A stretch of DNA of 64,000 bases, from the NCBI RefSeq assembly GCF_019397265.1, contig NZ_CP068985.1, forward strand, positions 2,274,501 to 2,338,500, read 5' to 3'. The notes below the pieces were generated by a model that ran no database searches, had not been told where the DNA came from, and saw nothing but the letters and a program-made list of their open reading frames with translations. The stretch is from Nonomuraea coxensis DSM 45129 (lineage in GTDB: Bacteria > Actinomycetota > Actinomycetes > Streptosporangiales > Streptosporangiaceae). The position numbers and the translations under genes were made by a program. This document shows, in pieces, positions 57,383 through 64,000 of this stretch; positions within the stretch are counted from its first letter, which is position 1; each line of letters starts with the position of its first letter.

Positions 57383-58897
57383 TCAGCCCTGCGGGGCGAG
57401 GGCGGGCTGCTGGGCGGCGGGCTGCTCGACCGGGACGTAGTCGTGCCGCATGCCGTGGTCGCCGAGCCACCGCCGCAGCCCCGCCACCGCCTCCGGGTTG
57501 GCCGCGACCTGGGCCGCGTACTCCGACAGGGCGACCTCCTCGCCGTCGTCGTAGAGCAGCCGGGCGGGCCCCGACCACGACAGCGTCCACCGGGCCTGGC
57601 CGAGCTGGATCAGCACCGCCTCCAGCGCCTGCCCCAGCACCCCGGCCAGCAGCGTCTCCGACGGGTTCCAGCCCAGCTCCAGCAGCCGCGCCTCCAGCTC
57701 GGCCTGCCGGCCGCGCGCGATGGCCTCGAAGGCCGCGTCCAGGTACGGCTGCGGCGACCCCATCACCCGCTGACCGGCCACCGCGAGGTCGTGCAGCGCC
57801 TCGGCGTTGCGGCCGGCGTACATGCCCTGGGCCACCAGCTCCTCCCAGCCCACCGGGCGGAGGGCGGCCATCGCCTCGGGCGTCCACATGGAGTCCTCGA
57901 CCGCCTGCGCGGCCACGTTGGCGTCCATGAGCAGGGCCAGGGCCGGGCGCGGGTCGGGGACGTGCTCGGGCTCGGGCAGGCGCTCGATGGCGGCCAGCCG
58001 CTCGGCCAGGCCGGGGTGCGAGTCGTACGGCGAGACCTCCTCGGGCTCGTCGCGCAGCTTCGCGATCTGGGCCTGCCGCTCCGGGTCGCTCATCATGCGC
58101 TGGAAGCCGCCGAACACCGCCGTCGGCCGCCCGCCGCCCGCGCCGGTCAGCGACAGGTAGGCGCCGACGTAGAGGTCCCAGCCCAGGGCCGTCGCGTGGA
58201 CCTTGGTCAGCGCGCCCGCCATGGCCTGCCGGCCGGCGATCGCCACCGCGAGCTGGTCGGCCTCCAGCTCCTGCCGGCGCGAGACAGCCTGGGAGATCCG
58301 CAGGTAGAGCTTGGCGTACCAGGTGAACAGCTTCTGGATGAACGGATGGCCGCCCAGCCCCTGCACGGTCGCGATGAGCGAGACCCGGCCCCGGTAGACC
58401 GGCGCGCCGAGCCGCGTGTGGGCGCCGCTGTAGTGGCCGAGCTCGTGCCCGAGCACCGCGCGCGCCTCGTCCACGGTGAGCTGCTGGAGCAGCGGCAGCC
58501 CGATGTACATCCGCCGCCGCGTCGCCCGCAGCCCGAGCCAGCGGGTGTCCTCCGACACCGCCGCGTTGACCTCGGCGACCAGCCTGATCTCGTCCGGCGG
58601 GGCGGTGCGCACCCGCCGGGCCAGGTCCTCGACCGTCTGCCAGAGCACCGGCTCGTGCTCGCGGCCCACGGCCACGCCCGGCTGCTCGCCGCCCTTGCGG
58701 CGGCTCACCATGACCAGGGCCCGGACGAGGGCGCCCGCGGCCAGGGTGAGCACCACCGCCAGTTTGAGGGTGTTCGCGTGGAAGTCGACGACGAGCAGGA
58801 CGTCGAAGAACACCGCGGCCGCCAGGACGAGGCCGACCAGGAGGTAGAAGCCGGCGAGCAAGGTGAAGGCCAGCACCGCTCGGAACGCTGTGGTCAT
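57383..58897 (-). CDS. M48-family membrane zinc metallopeptidase
   Basis: 504 residues. Two N-terminal membrane helices (LAFTLLAGFYLLVGLVLAAA and LKLAVVLTLAAGALVRALVM) precede the protease domain. The zinc motif is HELGH at His151-His155, and a third ligand Glu lies in RRQELEADQLAV. HtpX/M48 enzymes remove misfolded membrane proteins. The long C-terminal region (330-504) has no recognised domain and is Ala/Glu-rich, longer than HtpX itself. ATG 58897 follows CGGGAG. Divergent from dgt with a 53-bp gap. Confidence 0.85.
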   Translation of the reverse strand: MTTAFRAVLAFTLLAGFYLLVGLVLAAAVFFDVLLVVDFHANTLKLAVVLTLAAGALVRALVMVSRRKGGEQPGVAVGREHEPVLWQTVEDLARRVRTAPPDEIRLVAEVNAAVSEDTRWLGLRATRRRMYIGLPLLQQLTVDEARAVLGHELGHYSGAHTRLGAPVYRGRVSLIATVQGLGGHPFIQKLFTWYAKLYLRISQAVSRRQELEADQLAVAIAGRQAMAGALTKVHATALGWDLYVGAYLSLTGAGGGRPTAVFGGFQRMMSDPERQAQIAKLRDEPEEVSPYDSHPGLAERLAAIERLPEPEHVPDPRPALALLMDANVAAQAVEDSMWTPEAMAALRPVGWEELVAQGMYAGRNAEALHDLAVAGQRVMGSPQPYLDAAFEAIARGRQAELEARLLELGWNPSETLLAGVLGQALEAVLIQLGQARWTLSWSGPARLLYDDGEEVALSEYAAQVAANPEAVAGLRRWLGDHGMRHDYVPVEQPAAQQPALAPQG

Positions 58898-58950
58898 GGG
58901 GAAGGACTCCCGGGGAAGGGGTTCTCGCGAGGCTTGACACTAGCGGAGAC

Positions 58951-60198
58951 ATGAAACTGGATAAAATCGCCGAAGCAATGCCGTACTACGACGAGCACGA
59001 CCAGGAGCGTTGGGTTCCGGAACCTCCCGGCAATCCTGAACGCTCCGCGTTCGAACGCGACCGCGCCCGCGTCCTGCACAGCGCCGCCCTGCGCAGGCTC
59101 GCCGCCAAGACCCAGGTGGTCGGCCCCGGCGAGGCGCTCGGCGGCGGCCAGCACATCCCCCGCACCCGGCTGACGCACTCGCTGGAGTGCGCCCAGGTCG
59201 GCCGCGAGATGGGCGCCACCCTCGGAGTGGACCCCGACCTGGTGGAGACCGCCTGCCTGGCCCACGATCTCGGCCACCCGCCGTTCGGGCACAACGGCGA
59301 GGTCGCGCTCAACCGGCTGGCCGCCCCCTGCGGCGGCTTCGAGGGCAACGCCCAGAGCCTGCGCCTGCTCACCCGGCTGGAGGCCAAGGTCCTCACCGAG
59401 GACGGCCGCAGCGCTGGCCTCAACCTCACCAGGGCCGCGCTCGACGCCTCCGTCAAGTACCCGTGGACGTGTGACAAGGGCGCCAAGTTCGGCGTGTACG
59501 ACGACGACCTGGCGGTCTTCAAGTGGATCAGGGAGGGCGCCCCGGAAGGCCGGGTCAGCTTCGAGGCGCAGATCATGGACTGGGCCGACGACGTGGCGTA
59601 CTCGGTGCACGACCTGGAGGACGCCCTGCACTCGGGGCACGTCGTCCCCGAGGCCCTGCGGTCGCCCGCCGAGCGGCGGCTCGTCTGCGAGACCACCCGC
59701 ACCTGGTACACCCCGGGCGCCGATCTCGGCGAGCTGGAGGAGGTCTTCGGCAAGCTCGTCGCCGACCCGCTCTGGCCGCGCCGCTTCACCGGCAGCCTGC
59801 CCGAGCTGGCCGGGCTGAAGGCGCTCACCAGCGGCCTCATCGGCCGCTTCTGCCGCTCCGCCCAGGCCGCCACCAAGGAGGTGCGCAGCGCCCGTCACCG
59901 GGCCGACCTGGTCGTCCCGCACGCCACCCGGCTGGAGTGCGCGCTGCTCAAGGGCGTCACCGCCCACTACGTCATGACCACCGAGGACCACAACGCCAAC
60001 CAGGCCCGCCAGCGTGACCTCATCACCGAACTCGCCTCCCTGATCACGCTCGGCGCGCCCGGCACGCTGGAGCCCGCCTTCCGGCCCGCGTTCCTGGAGG
60101 CGGCCGACGACGCCGCCCGCGTCCGGGTCGTCATCGACCAGATCGCCTCGCTCACCGACACCTCGGCGGTCGCCTGGCACCGCCGGCTCACGCGGTGA
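58951..60198 (+). CDS. dgt: Deoxyguanosinetriphosphate triphosphohydrolase-like HD protein
   Basis: 415 residues, full length. The HD-domain metal ligands are visible as RLTHSLECAQ, then CLAHDLGHPPFGHNGE, and the later MDWADDVAYSVHDLED with the fourth ligand Asp. It hydrolyses dNTPs to deoxynucleosides and triphosphate, balancing nucleotide pools. The dgt-dnaG neighbourhood is conserved in actinobacteria. ATG 58951 has GGAG only three bases away; ATG 58978 (MPYYDEHDQERW) is a possible alternative that starts at the conserved block. Confidence 0.9.
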   Translation: MKLDKIAEAMPYYDEHDQERWVPEPPGNPERSAFERDRARVLHSAALRRLAAKTQVVGPGEALGGGQHIPRTRLTHSLECAQVGREMGATLGVDPDLVETACLAHDLGHPPFGHNGEVALNRLAAPCGGFEGNAQSLRLLTRLEAKVLTEDGRSAGLNLTRAALDASVKYPWTCDKGAKFGVYDDDLAVFKWIREGAPEGRVSFEAQIMDWADDVAYSVHDLEDALHSGHVVPEALRSPAERRLVCETTRTWYTPGADLGELEEVFGKLVADPLWPRRFTGSLPELAGLKALTSGLIGRFCRSAQAATKEVRSARHRADLVVPHATRLECALLKGVTAHYVMTTEDHNANQARQRDLITELASLITLGAPGTLEPAFRPAFLEAADDAARVRVVIDQIASLTDTSAVAWHRRLTR

Positions 60199-60243
60199 CC
60201 CAATCCGCTTCCCCGATTCCCGCCCGGGGCGGATACTGCGCCC

Positions 60244-61401
60244 ATGGCCACATATGTGATCGTCGGCGGCGGCCTTGCCGGGGCCAAGGCCGCCCAGACG
60301 TTGCGGGAAGAGGGCTTCGACGGAGAGATCGTGCTGTTCGCCGCGGAGAGCGAACGGCCCTACGAGCGGCCGCCCCTGTCCAAGGACCACCTCCAGGGCA
60401 GGAGCGAGCGTGAGGCCGTCTTCGTCCACCCCCCCGAGTGGTACGCGGACAACGCCGTGGACCTCCGGCTCGGCATGCGGGTCACCCGCATCGAGCCCGA
60501 GCACCATGTGGTCCGGCTCGGCAACGGCTCGCGCCAGCCGTACGACAAGCTCCTGATCGCCACCGGGGCCACTCCCCGCCGCCTGCCCGGCCCGGCCGCC
60601 TACCTCCGCACCCTGGGCGACTGCGAGGCCATCAGGGAGCGCCTGGGGCGGGCCGAGCGGGTCCTGGTCGTCGGCGCCTCCTGGATCGGCCTGGAGACGG
60701 CCGCCGCGGCCCGCGCGGCCGGTTGCCAGGTCACCGTCGTCGAGCCCGAGCCGACCGCGCTCAGCCGGGTGCTCGGCCCCGAGGTGGGCGGCGTGTTCGC
60801 CCGCCTGCACGCCCGCAACGGCGTGGACCTGCGCTTCGGCATCTCGGCCGCCGAGGTCACCGCGACCGGCGTGCGGCTCAGCTCGGGCGAGCGGCTCACC
60901 GCCGACCTCGTCGTCGCGGGCATCGGCGCCACGCCCGAGGTCGAGCTGGCCCGCGAGGCCGGCCTGGAGGTCGGCCAGGGCATCCGCACCGACGCCGCGC
61001 TGCGCACCTCGCACCCCCACGTGTACGCCGCCGGCGACGTCGCCGAGTCCTACCACCCGCTGTACGGCCGCCACCTGCGCGTCGAGCACTGGGCCAACGC
61101 CCTGCACGGCGGGCCCGCCGCCGCCCGCTCCATGCTCGGCCAGGAGGTCGTCCACGACCTGATCCCGTACTTCTACACCGACCAGTACGACCTCGGCATG
61201 GAGTTCTCCGGCCACATCGACGGCTACGACGAGGTCGTCCACCGCGGCGACGTGGACGGCCTGGAGTTCGTCGCGTACTGGCTGCGCGAGCGCCGGGTGG
61301 TGGCCGGCATGAACGTCAACGTCTGGGACGTCCAGGACGACATCCAGCAGCTCATCCGCTCCGGCACGGTCGTCGACCCTAAGGAACTGTCGTCGGGTTG
61401 A
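60244..61401 (+). CDS. FAD-dependent ferredoxin reductase-like oxidoreductase
   Basis: 385 residues. The FAD-binding fold begins TYVIVGGGLAGAKAAQTLRE, the NAD site is VLVVGASWIGLETAAAARAA, and the second FAD motif is HVYAAGDVAESYHPLYG, with the HWANALHGG reductase-family block. This is the BphA4/rubredoxin-type group that moves electrons from NAD(P)H to a ferredoxin; the partner, perhaps a P450 system, is not nearby. Its 3' end overlaps the convergent lipoprotein gene by 23 bp. Confidence 0.87.
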   Translation: MATYVIVGGGLAGAKAAQTLREEGFDGEIVLFAAESERPYERPPLSKDHLQGRSEREAVFVHPPEWYADNAVDLRLGMRVTRIEPEHHVVRLGNGSRQPYDKLLIATGATPRRLPGPAAYLRTLGDCEAIRERLGRAERVLVVGASWIGLETAAAARAAGCQVTVVEPEPTALSRVLGPEVGGVFARLHARNGVDLRFGISAAEVTATGVRLSSGERLTADLVVAGIGATPEVELAREAGLEVGQGIRTDAALRTSHPHVYAAGDVAESYHPLYGRHLRVEHWANALHGGPAAARSMLGQEVVHDLIPYFYTDQYDLGMEFSGHIDGYDEVVHRGDVDGLEFVAYWLRERRVVAGMNVNVWDVQDDIQQLIRSGTVVDPKELSSG

Positions 61402-62272
61402 AGGTCTCCTTGTCCGGGATCTCGTCGTTTTTGTCGCTGGTCTTGCGCGGGGTGGGCCGCGGCGTCTTGCTGGGCGCCGGCGGCTGCGCCCGGCCCGCGC
61501 ACTGGACGGTGCAGGGCGGAGTCTCGCCCAGCTTGGCGCGCAGCTTCAGCGTCTCCTCGCGTGGCGACAGCGTGCGGTTGCCCTTCGCCCAGGCGTCGAG
61601 GTAGTCCCACGGCTCGACCATGCCCCTGCGTACCCACCAGTAGGCGGGGCCGGTCTTCCACGAGATCGCGAAGTAGAGGTTGGCGCCGGTGTCGCGGGCG
61701 TTGCCCGTGCGGCCCACCCGCCCCAGCACGTGGCCGGCCTTCACCCGCAGGCCCGGCTTGACGTCGGCGGCCACCGAGTCGAGGTGGCCGCCGAGGTAGC
61801 GCACGCCGTCGTCGCCGACGATCGTGACGAACCTGCCCTCCCGCGTCCAGCCCTCGTCCTTGGCCGGCGTCCACCGGTTCTGGACGTTGACCTCGTCGAC
61901 GACGCCGTCCACCGGCGCCACGAACTCGCACCCCTGCGGGGCCCAGATCGTCGTCTTGGGCAGCACCAGCAGCTTGCGCTGGTAGCTCGTCTTGCAGCCC
62001 TTGACGGGGAAGGTGTAGGCGTACTTGGACAGCTTGGGCGGCGGCACCCTGACCGGGTCGTCGCCCTGCGGCGGCTGCTCGGCGGCGGCCTGGTGCCGGA
62101 CCGACGGCGTGGGGCTCGGGACGGTCGCGGTCGCCGCCGGCGAGCCCGTGGGCGGGGCCGTGGTGGGCGACGTGGCGCTCACGCCCGCCAGCCCGGTGGC
62201 CTGCGAGCAGGCGCCCGTCAGGAGCACGGCGCCCGCGACGGCCGCCCATCGTCCGAGATGCCCCGATCGCAT
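61379..62272 (-). CDS. M23 (LytM)-like lipoprotein, zinc site apparently degenerate
   Basis: 297 residues. The leader ends in the lipobox LTGAC-S, followed by a Thr/Pro-rich linker (about residues 30-80) and then a LytM-like beta fold (FVAPVDGVVDEVNVQNRWTP, GVRYLGGHLDSV, GHVLGRVGRTGN). Typical M23 zinc residues are not all present: the first His of the GH-x3-D pattern is missing and the usual LHFE reads LYFAI. So it is probably a cell-wall-binding or regulatory relative rather than an active endopeptidase. ATG 62272 follows GGTGGAG; upstream in-frame codons are less likely. A lysine/threonine-rich tail ends the protein. Confidence 0.78.
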   Translation of the reverse strand: MRSGHLGRWAAVAGAVLLTGACSQATGLAGVSATSPTTAPPTGSPAATATVPSPTPSVRHQAAAEQPPQGDDPVRVPPPKLSKYAYTFPVKGCKTSYQRKLLVLPKTTIWAPQGCEFVAPVDGVVDEVNVQNRWTPAKDEGWTREGRFVTIVGDDGVRYLGGHLDSVAADVKPGLRVKAGHVLGRVGRTGNARDTGANLYFAISWKTGPAYWWVRRGMVEPWDYLDAWAKGNRTLSPREETLKLRAKLGETPPCTVQCAGRAQPPAPSKTPRPTPRKTSDKNDEIPDKETFNPTTVP

Positions 62273-62429
62273 GATCTCCACCCGTGTCACCGCTTCCACG
62301 ACCAATTTTTACCTTTGTAGCCGACCGGGGACCCCCGCCGAGCCGCTTTGCCGCGATCTCCCGCGGGGGGTGAGCCCATTCTGGCGGCAGGTGCGGGGAA
62401 CGTCAGCGGGGCGGCATAGACTCACCGGC

Positions 62430-64000
62430 GTGGCTGGCCGGATCCGTGACGTCGACATCGCCCTCGTGCGCGAACGCTCTCCCATCGCCGAGGTCATCGG
62501 CGAGCACATCCAGTTGCGCAACGCCGGGGGCGGCAACCTCAAGGGGTTGTGCCCGTTCCACGACGAGAAGTCGCCGTCGTTCAACGTCACGCCCGAGCGC
62601 GGCATGTACTTCTGCTTCGGCTGCTCCGAGGGCGGCGACGTCATCACGTTCGTCGAGAAGATCGAGCACCTGTCGTTCAGTGAGGCGGTCGAGCGGCTGG
62701 CGCAGCGGGCCGGCATCCACCTCCAGTACGAGCAGGGCGGCTACGTCCCCAAACGCGACCACGGCGAGCGGGCCCGGCTGATCGAGGCGCACAAGGCGGC
62801 GGCCGAGTTCTACGCCGGCAAGCTGTTCGGCCCCGACGCGGCGGCCGGGCGGCGGTTCCTGTCGGAGCGGGGCTTCGAGCGGGCCGACGCCGAGACCTTC
62901 GGGGTGGGCTACGCGCCCAACGAGTGGGAGGCGCTGACCCGGCACCTGCTGGGCCGCGGTTTCTCGGCGGACGAGCTGGTCAAGGGCGGGCTGGCCAAGG
63001 AGGGGCGGCGCGGGCCGATCGACCGCTTCCGCGGCCGGCTGGTCTGGCCGATCCGCGACGCGACGGGCGACGTGATCGGTTTCGGCGCGCGGAAGTTGCT
63101 CGATTCCGACGACGGACCGAAATATCTGAATACGCCTGACACGCCGCTTTACAAGAAGAGCCAGGTACTTTATGGGATCGACCTCGCTAAACGGGAGATC
63201 TCCAAGCGCAGCCAGGCGGTGATCGTCGAGGGCTACACCGACGTGATGGCGTGCCACCTGGCCGGGGTGCCGACGGCCGTGGCCACCTGCGGCACCTCGT
63301 TCGGCGAGGAGCACATCAAGATCCTGCGCCGGTTCCTGCTCGACCAGGCCGAGTTCCGCGGCGAGGTCATCTTCACCTTCGACGGCGACGCGGCGGGGCA
63401 GAAGGCGGCGCTGCGCGCGTTCGCCGACGAGCAGAAGTTCGTCACGCAGACCTACGTCGCGGTGCAGCCCGACGGGCTCGACCCGTGCGACCTGCGGGTC
63501 AAGCAGGGCGACGCGGCTGTGCGCGACCTCGTGGCGAGCCGCGAGCCGCTGTTCCAGTTCGCGATCAGGAGCACGATCTCCCGCTACGACCTGCGCAGCA
63601 ACGAAGGCAAGATCGCCGCCCTCGACGCCGCCGCGCCCATCGTGGCCGGCATCAAGGACGCCGGGCTGCGCAAACGCTACGCGATCGACCTCGACCGCTG
63701 GCTCGGCTTCATGGACGAGCGGTTCGTCATGCAGCGCATCGCGGGGGTCGCCGGGGCGCAGCAGGGCCGCCCGCAGCGCGTCCCGCGCGCGGCGCCGGTC
63801 GATCCCGGCGTCCGGGTGGAGGCCGAGCTGCTCAAGCTGGCCGTGCAGCGTCCCGCGCTGCTCGGGCCGCGCTTCGACGCCCTCGACCCGCAGGCGTTCA
63901 CGGCGCCCGACCACGTCGCCCTGCACCGGGTGGTGGCCGCCGCGGGCGGTCTCGCGGCGGCCGGCCACGGCGGCCGCCCGTGGGTCGACCTGCTGCTGGA
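62430..64000 (+). CDS. dnaG: DNA primase DnaG, 3'-truncated by the window edge
   Basis: About 523 residues are present and the frame is still open at the last base. The zinc-binding domain has CPFHDEKSPSFNV and YFCFGCSEGGDVI. The TOPRIM core includes VIVEGYTDVMACHLAGV, GTSFGEEHIKIL and the acidic FTFDGDAAGQKAALRAF. A DnaB-interaction domain would follow outside the window. It makes RNA primers for replication. GTG 62430 has no strong ribosome site. Downstream of dgt in the same direction. Confidence 0.94.
   Translation, partial: MAGRIRDVDIALVRERSPIAEVIGEHIQLRNAGGGNLKGLCPFHDEKSPSFNVTPERGMYFCFGCSEGGDVITFVEKIEHLSFSEAVERLAQRAGIHLQYEQGGYVPKRDHGERARLIEAHKAAAEFYAGKLFGPDAAAGRRFLSERGFERADAETFGVGYAPNEWEALTRHLLGRGFSADELVKGGLAKEGRRGPIDRFRGRLVWPIRDATGDVIGFGARKLLDSDDGPKYLNTPDTPLYKKSQVLYGIDLAKREISKRSQAVIVEGYTDVMACHLAGVPTAVATCGTSFGEEHIKILRRFLLDQAEFRGEVIFTFDGDAAGQKAALRAFADEQKFVTQTYVAVQPDGLDPCDLRVKQGDAAVRDLVASREPLFQFAIRSTISRYDLRSNEGKIAALDAAAPIVAGIKDAGLRKRYAIDLDRWLGFMDERFVMQRIAGVAGAQQGRPQRVPRAAPVDPGVRVEAELLKLAVQRPALLGPRFDALDPQAFTAPDHVALHRVVAAAGGLAAAGHGGRPWVDLLL

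Overview
The window is very GC-rich, with strong G/C bias at third codon positions, frequent GTG starts, 4-bp ATGA/GTGA overlaps, GGAGG-type ribosome sites and leaderless-looking genes. Gene content (dgt-dnaG, recO-uppS, glyS, a DUF5941/CDP-alcohol phosphotransferase pair, Zur-znuABC, OFA-type transporter) points to a chromosomal segment of a filamentous actinomycete. A member of the Streptosporangiales (Nonomuraea-like) is my inference; there is no rRNA or other marker here to prove it. No tRNA, rRNA, CRISPR array or prophage was seen.

Layout. 1-9.8 kb: end of a Gfo/Idh/MocA oxidoreductase, a trypsin-like protease, an acetamidase/formamidase operon (amidase, APC permease, AmiC-like sensor), an IS200/IS605-type TnpB element inserted between that operon and a marR gene, glutamate dehydrogenase and a PhoD-like phosphatase. 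9.8-12.5 kb: arginine/ornithine catabolism (rocD, ddaH) with an Lrp regulator. 12.5-17.2 kb: a beta-glucosidase fused in one reading frame to a LacI repressor, and a secreted GH16-CBM6 beta-glucanase whose promoter carries two LacI-type palindromes. 17.3-27 kb: lipid headgroup genes, recO-uppS, a serine hydrolase, a CGNR protein, a DMT exporter, and the zur-znuBCA zinc operon with a Zur box. 27.2-52 kb: a large oxalate/formate/glyoxylate island. 52-64 kb: housekeeping genes (glyS, ppdK with an unusual AT-rich operator cluster, an M48 protease, dgt, a ferredoxin reductase, an M23-like lipoprotein, and the start of dnaG).

The island is the most notable part. It holds an NAD-linked formate dehydrogenase with a split catalytic subunit plus fdhD and moeA, a PanE-like protein (the family that includes oxalyl-CoA reductase), a ThDP decarboxylase and formyl-CoA/oxalate CoA-transferase, an ADP-forming acyl-CoA ligase, an Nramp-like transporter, a small membrane protein and TerC, an FCD-type GntR regulator, an OFA transporter, a second SucCD-type ligase, and hyi-glxR-gcl-aldehyde dehydrogenase. 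Promoter regions through the island carry related palindromes with a TAC-N-GTA core (best copy CCATACTGTATGG), which suggests one regulon run by the local GntR protein. The inferred flow is oxalate to oxalyl-CoA, then either decarboxylation to formyl-CoA/formate and CO2 with NADH capture, or reduction to glyoxylate and on to glycerate.

Three otherwise well-conserved enzymes (the 2OG-Fe(II) oxygenase at 14.9 kb, the PanE-like reductase at 32.6 kb and the aldehyde dehydrogenase at 50.7 kb) each lack an internal block that their families always have, with the frame kept. These are either real in-frame deletions or assembly collapses and should be checked before any of the three is called functional.
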